Source: an uncultured bacterium
GTDB taxonomy: Bacteria > Verrucomicrobiota > Kiritimatiellia > RFP12 > UBA1067
Length of the DNA: 36,428 nt
Reading direction: 5' to 3'
Assembly: GCA_902776615.1 (NCBI GenBank)
Contig: CACYQU010000018.1
Span: 1-36,428, forward strand
A program made the translations under genes and the position numbers. This document shows, piece by piece, positions 23,891-32,221 of the stretch. The notes below the pieces were generated by a model. The model searched no databases. It saw only the letters and a program-made list of their open reading frames with translations, and had not been told where the DNA came from. Each line of letters begins with the position of its first letter. Within the stretch, counting starts at the first letter, position 1.

Positions 23891-24335
23891 GTTCATACAG
23901 ATTACGCTGGCGCTGATGGCGCTGGTCTTTGGCGGCGCGGCGGAGGAGCTTCTGCCGAAGGTCGCAGGCGTCGGATTCCCCGTTCTCATGTCGGCGACGG
24001 TGTTTTTCGCAATGAGGCGAAGCTCGTTGCCGATGGTACTTTTCGCCATTGCGGCTGGTGGAATGGAAGATGCGCTGTGCAGTCTGCCGCTGATGACAAG
24101 CGTGAGTTTCTTTCTGGCGCTCGCGGCGCTTGCCAGGTGGAGCAGCTTTCCGCATGGGGCGCTTGTCATGGCATATCCGCTTTATCAGCTTTGGCTGTGG
24201 ATATGGACTGGCGGCGCCAACGGGGGCCTCTACGGCAGAGCGCTGGTCGCCCTGCCGTTTGGCCTTGCGACTGCGCTTGCGACATGGGCGGTGTTGTCGT
24301 GGGCGGAAAGGAGGGCCGCTGTCGATGAAGCGTGA
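23880..24335 (+). CDS. mreD: rod shape-determining membrane protein MreD
   Basis: MreD is a small multi-pass inner-membrane protein of the elongasome. The 151-aa product has 4-5 hydrophobic segments (about 7-22, 28-45, 48-60, 67-85, 95-110 and 120-142) and the sequence is weakly conserved, so the call depends largely on its place between mreC and mrdA. I chose the GTG at 23880, which overlaps the mreC end by 11 nt; a GGAGG at 23860-23864 is rather far upstream. Its end overlaps mrdA by 11 nt as well. The start is less certain than the identity. Confidence 0.8.
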   Translation: MKAEFIQITLALMALVFGGAAEELLPKVAGVGFPVLMSATVFFAMRRSSLPMVLFAIAAGGMEDALCSLPLMTSVSFFLALAALARWSSFPHGALVMAYPLYQLWLWIWTGGANGGLYGRALVALPFGLATALATWAVLSWAERRAAVDEA

Positions 24336-26079
24336 CGAGTCGATGGCCAGCGAGCTTTCGTGCTGGGCGGCGATGGCCCTTTTTGTCATAGGGCTTTCCA
24401 CGCTCGCCGTGCGGCTCAAGGAAGTTCAGGTCGATGGCGCGGCCGACTACAACTACGAGAAGTCCCGTCAGTCCGTTCGGCGCGTGCAGACGGCCGGCTC
24501 GCGGGGAAGAATCATCGACAGGCGCGGAAGGGTGCTGGCGGACAACAGACGCTCTCTTTCAATTGTATGCAACGCATCCGCATTCCGCAAGCGCACCTGG
24601 GAGGCGACTGAGCTGGCTATCGCCGGCGCAGTGTCGAATGTGGCCGAAATCGTGGGTCGGCCGTCTTCGCTGTCGATCAGCGCGATAAGGCGCCATGTGC
24701 ACCAGTCGCTCGCGATGCCGCTTGTCGCCTGGCGCAATCTGAGCGAGCAGGAGCTGGCGCGCTTTGCCGAACAAGAGTACAAGAATCTGGGGTTCTCGGT
24801 TTTGGAGACCGAAGATCGCACCTATCCCTACGGCTCTCTTGCCTGCCATCTTGTCGGATACGTCGGGCGCGACCACGCAAGAGGCGAGGAGGGCGACGAG
24901 CGCTTCAATTTCAGGGAGATGGAGCTTTGCGGCAGAAGCGGCCTTGAGCTGTATTACGATGGATTCCTGCGCGGTGTCGCGGGAGAGAAGCGACTGCTCG
25001 TCGATGCGCGCGGGTTTACCGAACGCGAATGGATCGTTTCTGAGCCGCGCCGAGGCCCCGATCTCGAGCTTGCCATTGATGCCGACATACAACGCGTCGC
25101 CGAAGCCCAGCTGGCGGGCGTGCGCGGGGCGTGCGTCGTGCTTGATCCGCGCGACGGGTCGGTATTGGCCTTCGCCAGTTCGCCCGGGTTCAATCCGAAC
25201 GAGTTCGTCCCGGTGCTTTCGCGAGAGGTCTATTCCCGGCATCTGAACGATCCCGCGAAGCCTCTTCTCAACAGGGCGTCCGGCGGAACGTACGCGCCGG
25301 GTTCCACATTCAAGCCCGTGACTGCGATTGCCGGTCTTGAGATGGGCTATCCCGCCGATCTCGAATATGAATGCACGGGAGTGTTCGTTCTCGGCGGCAT
25401 GAAGCTTCACTGCGCACGTCGATGGGGACACGGACCGATCTCGCTTAGGGGGGCGATAAAAGAGAGTTGCAACACATTCTTCTGCAACCTTGGAATGGAT
25501 GTCGGCACGAACGTTCTTATGTCCACCGCTCGCGCGTTTGGGCTAGGCTCCAAGACGGGCCTGGACTTCCCCGAAGACAGGGCTGGACTCGTCCCCGACG
25601 ATGCATGGAAGCGCAAGACGTATGGCGAGCGTTGGTATCCCGGCGATCTTGCGCAGATGTCGATAGGCCAGGGAATGCTGCTTGCCAGTCCTATGCAGAT
25701 GGCGCTTGTGGCCGGCGCGATCGGAACTGGATACATGGTAACGCCGCATCTCAAGTCGGATTTGCCGTCGACGCGAAGGAGGTTGCCGTTCTCGAAGCGA
25801 AGCCTGGACGTCGTTCGGGAGGGCATGAGGCTGGTCGTTTCCGGCGGAAGCGGCGCGAAGGGCGGCGAGGGTGTCGATGCGGAGGTGTGCGGCAAGACGG
25901 GAACCGCCGAGTACGGGAGCGGCGAAAACCGCCGCAAAAACACATGGTTCGTGGCGTACGCCCCTGCGACCGCTCCGCGTGCGGCGGTGGCGCTGGTGGT
26001 GGAAAACGGCGAATCCGGCGGAAGCACGGCGGCCCCGAAGGTGGCGGCCATTCTGAGGAGGATTTTCAATGCGCAGTAG
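24325..26079 (+). CDS. mrdA: penicillin-binding protein 2 (class B transpeptidase)
   Basis: PBP2 crosslinks new peptidoglycan for side-wall growth and works with RodA. The 584-aa product has one N-terminal membrane segment (~10-30), the pedestal/dimerisation domain with SRGRIIDRRGRVLADNRR (59-76), and the transpeptidase domain with all three motifs: S327-T-F-K330 (active serine), S381-C-N383 and K524-T-G526 in CGKTGTAE. AAAGGAGG lies 10 nt before the ATG at 24325. It overlaps mreD by 11 nt at the start and rodA by 11 nt at the end. Length is somewhat below E. coli PBP2 (633 aa), mostly at the C terminus. Confidence 0.96.
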   Translation: MKRDESMASELSCWAAMALFVIGLSTLAVRLKEVQVDGAADYNYEKSRQSVRRVQTAGSRGRIIDRRGRVLADNRRSLSIVCNASAFRKRTWEATELAIAGAVSNVAEIVGRPSSLSISAIRRHVHQSLAMPLVAWRNLSEQELARFAEQEYKNLGFSVLETEDRTYPYGSLACHLVGYVGRDHARGEEGDERFNFREMELCGRSGLELYYDGFLRGVAGEKRLLVDARGFTEREWIVSEPRRGPDLELAIDADIQRVAEAQLAGVRGACVVLDPRDGSVLAFASSPGFNPNEFVPVLSREVYSRHLNDPAKPLLNRASGGTYAPGSTFKPVTAIAGLEMGYPADLEYECTGVFVLGGMKLHCARRWGHGPISLRGAIKESCNTFFCNLGMDVGTNVLMSTARAFGLGSKTGLDFPEDRAGLVPDDAWKRKTYGERWYPGDLAQMSIGQGMLLASPMQMALVAGAIGTGYMVTPHLKSDLPSTRRRLPFSKRSLDVVREGMRLVVSGGSGAKGGEGVDAEVCGKTGTAEYGSGENRRKNTWFVAYAPATAPRAAVALVVENGESGGSTAAPKVAAILRRIFNAQ

Positions 26080-27223
26080 CCTTGGCCGCTTCAACTGGAT
26101 CATGTTCGCGGCCATGCTTGCGCTTGCCGCGATTGGAACCGTTTTCATATGGTCTGCCGGAAATGCGCGCGCCGAGACGATGTTTCACGACATGTGGAAG
26201 TCGAATCTTGTCACGGTGGGGGTTGGCCTCGCGGTATATTTGGCGATTGCGTTTTCGGACTACAGGAAGTTTCTCGAGTGGTGCGCAGTGCCGGTCTATG
26301 TCGCCGCCATCGCCATGCTAGTCGCCGTGCTGATTTTCGGGTCGAAAGTGTACGGCGGCAGACGGTGGCTGTGGTTCTTCCAGCCGAGCGAGATATCGAA
26401 GCTGTGCGTCATCTGTCTGCTGGCGAGTCTGTTCGGAAGCGACGGCAGGCGCAGCTTCAGGTGGTTCGTCATCGCGGCGTTTCTTGTGATGCTGCCTGTG
26501 GGGCTCATACTTCTTGAGCCAGATCTCGGAACGGCGCTGACGCTTGTGCCGACTGTTGTGCTGATGCTCTTTGTCGCCAGGGTGTGGAGGCGCGGCCTCG
26601 TGATGATTCTTGCGGTGGGCATTGTGTCGGCGTTTGCGCTTCTGGGCGCCGTTTACGAGGCGGAAAAGCCGGGCGTGACCGCGGCGCGGCGCGAGCGCAT
26701 TCTCAAGTGGGTTCCCCTCAAGAGCCACCAGTTGAGTCGCGTCAAGGTGTTCCTGTTCCCGGAACAGGATTTGACGGGCGCCGGCTATACGCTGAGGCAG
26801 GCGAAGATATCGATAGGCTCTGGCGGATTCTCGGGTCGTGGAATCGGCAAAGGCGAGGCGAACCACCTGAAGTATCTGCCCCAGTCCATATCCATGAACG
26901 ATTTCATATTCTGCGTATATGCGGAGGAAACCGGTTTTGCCGGGTCGCTTGTGCTTCTCTCGCTGTTTGCCGCGCTGCTCGTCTCGGGCGCGTGGACTGC
27001 CGTCGTCGCCCGCGACAGTTCGGGCAGGCTTCTTGCAATAGGCGTGTCGACGCTCGTGTTCGCGCACGTGTGGATAAACATAGCGATGTCTATCGGGCTT
27101 GTGCCGATAACAGGCCTGCCGCTGCCTTTCATTTCGTCCGGTCGTACCTTCCTGGTGACGGTCATGGCCGGTTTTGGTCTAATTCAAAGTGTATCAATAC
27201 ACGGAAGGGAAATAAAGCAATGA
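26069..27223 (+). CDS. rodA: SEDS peptidoglycan glycosyltransferase RodA
   Basis: RodA polymerises lipid II into glycan strands for cell elongation. The 384-aa product has about ten membrane segments, GGRRWLWFFQPSEISKL (97-112) and the catalytic aspartate D152 in LEPDLGTALTL. The last family signature is unusual: it reads GLPLPFISSGRTFLV where RodA/FtsW proteins normally have a Ser-Tyr-Gly-Gly-Ser-Ser pattern. GAGGAGGA lies 6 nt before the ATG. It overlaps mrdA by 11 nt and the following rng by 4 nt (ATGA), so PBP2 and RodA are probably made in step. Confidence 0.95.
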   Translation: MRSSLGRFNWIMFAAMLALAAIGTVFIWSAGNARAETMFHDMWKSNLVTVGVGLAVYLAIAFSDYRKFLEWCAVPVYVAAIAMLVAVLIFGSKVYGGRRWLWFFQPSEISKLCVICLLASLFGSDGRRSFRWFVIAAFLVMLPVGLILLEPDLGTALTLVPTVVLMLFVARVWRRGLVMILAVGIVSAFALLGAVYEAEKPGVTAARRERILKWVPLKSHQLSRVKVFLFPEQDLTGAGYTLRQAKISIGSGGFSGRGIGKGEANHLKYLPQSISMNDFIFCVYAEETGFAGSLVLLSLFAALLVSGAWTAVVARDSSGRLLAIGVSTLVFAHVWINIAMSIGLVPITGLPLPFISSGRTFLVTVMAGFGLIQSVSIHGREIKQ

Positions 27224-28824
27224 ACTTGTTTGGATGGCTTAGACGCTCAAGATTGAAGCGCGAGATCATCGTAAACGTTGAAAAGCTCGAGACGCGCGTT
27301 GCCGTCACGGAAAACGGACGGCTCGAGGAATTCATGGTCGAGCACACCGAGGAGGAACGCCTTGTCGGCAGTGTTTTCAAGGGACGCGTGCAAAACCTCG
27401 AAGACGACCTCCAGGCCGCGTTCGTCGACATAGGTCTCAAGAAAAACGCATTCCTGCACTACTGGGACATGACGCCCGACGCGGATGCGATGCTTGACGA
27501 TGTTGACGAGAACCAGCCCAAGGGCGGGTCGCCTGCCAAGGGCGGCAAGCCGACTCGCAAGCCCGCGCGTCTGACCAACGAAGAGATTGCGAAGCGCTTC
27601 CCGCCGGGATCCGAAATCGTCGTGCAGGTCACGAAGGGGCCCATCTCCACGAAGGGACCGCGCGTCACCGCAAACCTGTCCATACCGGGCCGCTATCTCG
27701 TGATGATGCCCGGCACAAGGATTCGCGGCGTGTCGAAGAAGATCGGCGACGCGCAGGAGCGCAAGCGCCTCAAGAAGATTCTCGACCGTCTGCCGCTGCC
27801 CGAGAACGTCGGCCTTGTCGTGCGCACGGTCGGCCAGGGCGCGAGCGCCCGCGCTTTCGCGCGCGACCTGCGCAACCTGATAGCCGCGTGGAACGAAATG
27901 CAGGCCAACACGAAGACTCTGCGCACTCCATGCTGCATATTCCAGGAGCCCGATCTTTGCGAGCGCGTGGTGCGCGACTGGCTTACGGAAGATGTCGACG
28001 CCATTATCATCGACGACGCGAAGAGCTACGAGGCCATGCGCGAGGTCACAGGGCGCATATCGCGCCGCGCCAAGAGCAAGATACGCCGCTTTGACGGCGC
28101 GACAGGTATCTTCGAGCACTTCGGAATCGAGCGCCAGCTGCACGAAGCGTTCGCGCGCCAGGTTCCGCTGAAGTCTGGCGGATACCTCGTGATCGACGAG
28201 ACCGAGGCTCTTATCGCAGTCGACGTGAACACCGGCCACCACAAAGGCAAGGGTTCCCAGGAAGAGGCGATACTCGAAGTCAACCTTGAGGCCGTCGATG
28301 AAGTCGCTCGCCAGCTTCGCTTGAGAAACATCGGCGGACTCGTGGTTCTCGACCTAATCGACATGAAGAGCCGCAAGCACCAGAAACAGGTCTACCGTGC
28401 GCTCAAGGACGCGCTCAAGCGCGACCGCGCGCGCACGAACGTGCTGGAGATTTCCGAGCTCGGACTGCTTGAGATGTCGCGACAGCGCCAGGAGGAATCG
28501 ATACTGTCGATGCTGACGTCGTCGTGTCCGTACTGCCACGGCCATGGCGTCGTGAAGTCGCCGATGGCGATATCTATCGAGATACAGCGCCGCCTCGCGA
28601 GCCTGCTCAAGAAGGCCGATGCCGAAAAGCGCCCGTTCGAGCCCAAGATCGTCATCGCGCCTCAGGTGATGCAGCGCCTCAGAACGGAAGACGCGCAGAT
28701 TCTCGCGAGTTTGCAGAAGGAATACAACACCCGTCTCACGTTCGTGTCCGAGCTTCACCGCCACCCCGAGTCGTTTTCGATACTGGACGCAGCCACCTCA
28801 CAAGTGCTATACTCTCAAACATGA
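27220..28824 (+). CDS. rng: ribonuclease G/E family endoribonuclease
   Basis: RNase G/E cuts single-stranded AU-rich RNA and matures rRNA 5' ends. The 534-aa product has an S1 domain (~38-150) split by a Lys/Pro/Gly-rich insertion (~85-130), an RNase H-like part, and the catalytic DNase I-like part with metal-binding D335 (IAVDVNTG) and D378 (VVLDLIDM). The zinc-link motif CPYCHGHG (436-443) is complete. It lacks the long disordered degradosome tail of E. coli RNase E and so matches RNase G. GGAAGGGA lies ~9 nt before the ATG, within the rodA end. Being tied to the mre operon is common in other bacteria. The last codons overlap lptD (ATGA) and hold its possible -10. Confidence 0.95.
   Translation: MNLFGWLRRSRLKREIIVNVEKLETRVAVTENGRLEEFMVEHTEEERLVGSVFKGRVQNLEDDLQAAFVDIGLKKNAFLHYWDMTPDADAMLDDVDENQPKGGSPAKGGKPTRKPARLTNEEIAKRFPPGSEIVVQVTKGPISTKGPRVTANLSIPGRYLVMMPGTRIRGVSKKIGDAQERKRLKKILDRLPLPENVGLVVRTVGQGASARAFARDLRNLIAAWNEMQANTKTLRTPCCIFQEPDLCERVVRDWLTEDVDAIIIDDAKSYEAMREVTGRISRRAKSKIRRFDGATGIFEHFGIERQLHEAFARQVPLKSGGYLVIDETEALIAVDVNTGHHKGKGSQEEAILEVNLEAVDEVARQLRLRNIGGLVVLDLIDMKSRKHQKQVYRALKDALKRDRARTNVLEISELGLLEMSRQRQEESILSMLTSSCPYCHGHGVVKSPMAISIEIQRRLASLLKKADAEKRPFEPKIVIAPQVMQRLRTEDAQILASLQKEYNTRLTFVSELHRHPESFSILDAATSQVLYSQT
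28805..28813 (+). promoter_or_regulatory. possible extended -10 promoter for lptD within rng
   Basis: TGCTATACT ends 7 nt before the lptD ATG, inside the last codons of rng. No -35 is seen. Read-through from rng is equally possible. Confidence 0.45.
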
Positions 28825-31022
28825 AAAACGAAGCCATCCTGCTGGCCGCAATGTCTGCGGCGTTTTGCGCAAGCGCAAACGACGGATTGAAGGTCAATGC
28901 CGACCGCATCGCGGCCGACCAACGCACAGGATCGCTTGTGGCGTCTGGTCATGTCGACGCGGTTTCTCATCCGTTCCATTTGCTGTCGGAGGAGTTCTCG
29001 CGTGATGCGAACGGAGTGACTGCGTTTTCGGATCCGACGACGGTCACGACATGCACCAATGAATGCGGAAGCCTGCACTGGCGCGCAACCGGCGGAGCCG
29101 AATACTTCGCCGGCAGATACATAGGCATGAACAATATGAGCCTGTATCTTTGGGAGGTGCCAGTGATGTGGATGCCCCGCTGGCGCTATCCGCTCGATAC
29201 GGACTACGGCCTGAGAATCATGCCGGGCTATACTTCAAGATGGGGCGGCTACCTGATGACGAAATACGTCTACCATCTGGCCGGGAACCCGTCCGACCCC
29301 GATGATCCCGCCTGGCTGCGCGGCTCCTCGCGTCTGGACCTCAGAACAAAGAACGGGGTGGCTCTGGGGCAGGCGTTCAACTGGGGGCTCGGCGACCTTG
29401 GCAAGGGTGGTTTCAGGGTTTACCACGCGTGGGACCGCGACCACGACCGCTATGATCGGCACTGGTCGGATACCCGCCACTGGAACTACAGCAACTGGGG
29501 CAGCGAGGTGGAGATGCGCCGCTGGGCTGTGGAGCTGCACCACAGGCTTGAGCCCACCGAGCGCGATGTCATACGCGGGCGCGGTGCGGTATACAGCGAC
29601 TCGCACTTCAGGAACGACTTCCTGCGCGAGCACACTCTTACATTCCGCAACAGGTTCCAGGCGGGATACTTGGGCAACGAGATTGCGTGGGAGCACTACG
29701 AAAGTCTCTTCGGCCTCGGCGTTAGCGTGTCCGGTCCACTGAACGACTTCTACGACGGCGTTATGCGTCTGCCTGAGGTTTACCTTGACGTGGTGCCGCA
29801 GCCGGTGTTCTCGTTGCCGGTAAACTACGAGTCTTCTTCGCGCATCGGCTATCTGGACCGTCGCGCGGCAAGATACGGCAAGCCCGGTGATCCGCGTACG
29901 GCGTACAGCTACCGCCCTGGCGCATGGGCTGATTACAATACGTTCCGGATGGATTCGTATCACCGTCTCTCCGCGCCATTCAAGGTTGCCGACGTAGTGT
30001 CGGTCGTGCCGCGGTTCGGCTTCAGGGGAACGTACTGGAGCGAGAGCGGATACACTTCCGAAGACGGCTGGCGCCGCGCCGGAGAGTCCGGCGACTACAT
30101 GGCGCGCGCCATCTTCGAGGGCGGCGTTACGTTCGCGGCGCGAGGAACCGCGTGGATCGACGACCGCTGGCAGCACATGCTCGAGCCGTATTTCGACGTG
30201 CTTGCGCAGGAGGCCAGGTATACGGGTGACGGCAAGGGCCGCCGGCCGTATGTGTTCGATGGCGTTGAAGGCTCTGGCGACTGGCAGGACCAGTTTGCCG
30301 GCCGTTCGCGCGAACTGCCGTATTCGTGGTATGGCTTCACTCCAGGCGTCAGAAACGCATTGAGACGCGCCGACGAGTCGGGCCGCCTGTCGACGGTGTT
30401 CGACTTCGACGCGTATGCGGCCGTTCAGCTGAACAAGTCTCGCTGGACAGAAGGCGGCCGCTATCACCGGCTCGCCAAGGTCGGCGAGCCAAATTACGGC
30501 AAGAACAGCCCCACGGTTTCGCCAGGCGTGAGAGCCAGGTGGTTTCCGGCCGAGGGAACCGCGCTTTCGGCCAAGACCGAATACGACTGCGAAAGCGACA
30601 GGCTGGCTATTGCGTCGCTCAGGTTCGACAACCGGATCGACAGCCACTTCGGCTGGCACGCGGAATTCCTGCACCGCGACCACAGGTGGTGGGACTACTC
30701 GTCCACTCCGCATGATCCGGAGACGATGCGCAACGAAGACTTCAACTGGCTGCGCTACAGCATCATGGAGCTGGGTTTCGAGCACGACGTGTGCGATGCG
30801 ATCGCGTGGGGGCCTTACATTCGCTGGGATTGCCGCGAAGGCGAGCTTGAGGAGATCGGCTCGTGGTTCGACTACCGCACAGACTGCCTTGGCTTCCGCC
30901 TGAAGCTTGGCTACGAGAGGGACTTCAGGCGCATCGACGGATCCGAGCACGACGATGACTGGCGCATAGGCTTCTACATCTATCTCAGGGCGTTCGGGCC
31001 GGATATGGGCGACATGCTGTAG
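28821..31022 (+). CDS. lptD: LPS-assembly outer membrane protein LptD
   Basis: LptD is the outer-membrane barrel that, with lipoprotein LptE, inserts LPS into the outer leaflet. The 733-aa product has a signal peptide (1-19, cut after CASA), an N-terminal OstA/LptA-like jellyroll (~22-110, with KVNADRIAADQRTGSLVASG in part), then a long beta-barrel rich in aromatic and charged alternation. The transition MNNMSLYLWEVPVMWMPRWRYP in broken form (~104-125) is a family hallmark. Two cysteines (C78, C82) in the periplasmic part and others near the C terminus might form disulfides as in E. coli LptD; that is inference. No ribosome binding site is seen. It overlaps rng by ATGA and is followed by lpxK. 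Confidence 0.86.
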   Translation: MKNEAILLAAMSAAFCASANDGLKVNADRIAADQRTGSLVASGHVDAVSHPFHLLSEEFSRDANGVTAFSDPTTVTTCTNECGSLHWRATGGAEYFAGRYIGMNNMSLYLWEVPVMWMPRWRYPLDTDYGLRIMPGYTSRWGGYLMTKYVYHLAGNPSDPDDPAWLRGSSRLDLRTKNGVALGQAFNWGLGDLGKGGFRVYHAWDRDHDRYDRHWSDTRHWNYSNWGSEVEMRRWAVELHHRLEPTERDVIRGRGAVYSDSHFRNDFLREHTLTFRNRFQAGYLGNEIAWEHYESLFGLGVSVSGPLNDFYDGVMRLPEVYLDVVPQPVFSLPVNYESSSRIGYLDRRAARYGKPGDPRTAYSYRPGAWADYNTFRMDSYHRLSAPFKVADVVSVVPRFGFRGTYWSESGYTSEDGWRRAGESGDYMARAIFEGGVTFAARGTAWIDDRWQHMLEPYFDVLAQEARYTGDGKGRRPYVFDGVEGSGDWQDQFAGRSRELPYSWYGFTPGVRNALRRADESGRLSTVFDFDAYAAVQLNKSRWTEGGRYHRLAKVGEPNYGKNSPTVSPGVRARWFPAEGTALSAKTEYDCESDRLAIASLRFDNRIDSHFGWHAEFLHRDHRWWDYSSTPHDPETMRNEDFNWLRYSIMELGFEHDVCDAIAWGPYIRWDCREGELEEIGSWFDYRTDCLGFRLKLGYERDFRRIDGSEHDDDWRIGFYIYLRAFGPDMGDML

Positions 31023-31039
31023 CGAAAGAACGTACGACC

Positions 31040-32221
31040 GTGCGCAAGGCACCACAGAGCGGAATAGAGCGTCTCGAGAGCTATCTCGTCAAGCTCATAC
31101 AGGAGAAGGGGGCCGATCAGGACCAGCCCTACGGCATACGCGTGCTTCTTGGCGTGCTGAAATGTCTGAGCGTCGTCTTCGCCGCAGTCGTTTCAGTGCG
31201 TTACGCACTGTATCGAACGGGCCTGCTGCGGCGCTTCCCGCTGGGCGTTCAGGTGATATCGATCGGCAACGTGACGGCTGGCGGCACAGGCAAGACGCCT
31301 GTCACGGAGATATTCGCGCGCACGCTGGCTTCGGAAGGCCGCAAGGTGGCGATACTCTCGCGTGGATACCGCCGCAAGGAGGCGCCGTGGTGGAGGCGCG
31401 TGTTCACGCAGGTCATCGATCCTCCGCTCGTCGTGTCGGACGGGCGCCGCGTGTTGCTTGACGCCTCCGTCGGCGGCGACGAGCCCTACATGCTCGCGTC
31501 GAATCTGCCCGGCGTGGCGGTGGTGGTCGACCGCAACCGCGTCAAGGCCGGGCGCTACGCCGTGAAGCGCCTGGGGTGCGACACGCTCATCCTCGACGAC
31601 GGTTTCCAGTACCAGAAGCTCAAGCATTCCATCGAGGTCGTGCTTGTCGACTCCACAAACCCGTTCGGCAACGGAAACATGCTGCCGCGCGGAATCCTGC
31701 GCGAGCCCGCGCGCCACCTGAAGCGCGCCGACATAATCTTCCTCACGAAGTGCCGCGGCGACGTGTCGGCCGTGAAGGACCAGATCCGCAGCTACAACGC
31801 CAAGGCCGACATAGTGGAGTGCAACCACTCGCCGCGCGTGTTGAAGGATGTGTGGAGCCGCAAGGAATATCCCTTGTCGTGGCTCGAAGGCAAAACGCTC
31901 TGCACGCTCTCCGGGATAGCGTCGCCCAAGGGGTTCGAGAACTCCCTGCGGCACATGGGCGCGAAGGTGGTGTGGTGCGAGCGCTACGCCGATCATCACC
32001 GCTACGATTCCAGCGAGATACTCTACGCCTTGAACCGTACGGCAGACATGGGCGCCGATGCGCTTGTGACCACTGAAAAGGACGCCGTGCGATTCCCGCG
32101 CTTCGAGACGTCGCCCGTAAAGTGTCTGTATCTCAGGATTGCGATCGAGATACTCTCCGGCGGCGACAATTTCACGCAGATCATAAACCGCATATGCTTC
32201 AGGAGCCCGTCGCAGCAGTGA
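31040..32221 (+). CDS. lpxK: tetraacyldisaccharide 4'-kinase LpxK
   Basis: LpxK phosphorylates the 4' position of the lipid A disaccharide at the inner membrane. The 393-aa product has an N-terminal membrane-anchoring segment (~38-58), the P-loop GNVTAGGTGKTP (76-87), SRGYRRK, and the conserved LILDDGFQYQKLK block followed by LVDSTNPFGNGNMLPRG in broken form. TTEKDAVRFP near the C terminus is also typical. The start is GTG at 31040, 17 nt after the lptD stop, with only a weak ribosome binding site. N-terminal extension of ~30 residues over E. coli LpxK (328 aa) is present. Confidence 0.93.
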   Translation: MRKAPQSGIERLESYLVKLIQEKGADQDQPYGIRVLLGVLKCLSVVFAAVVSVRYALYRTGLLRRFPLGVQVISIGNVTAGGTGKTPVTEIFARTLASEGRKVAILSRGYRRKEAPWWRRVFTQVIDPPLVVSDGRRVLLDASVGGDEPYMLASNLPGVAVVVDRNRVKAGRYAVKRLGCDTLILDDGFQYQKLKHSIEVVLVDSTNPFGNGNMLPRGILREPARHLKRADIIFLTKCRGDVSAVKDQIRSYNAKADIVECNHSPRVLKDVWSRKEYPLSWLEGKTLCTLSGIASPKGFENSLRHMGAKVVWCERYADHHRYDSSEILYALNRTADMGADALVTTEKDAVRFPRFETSPVKCLYLRIAIEILSGGDNFTQIINRICFRSPSQQ

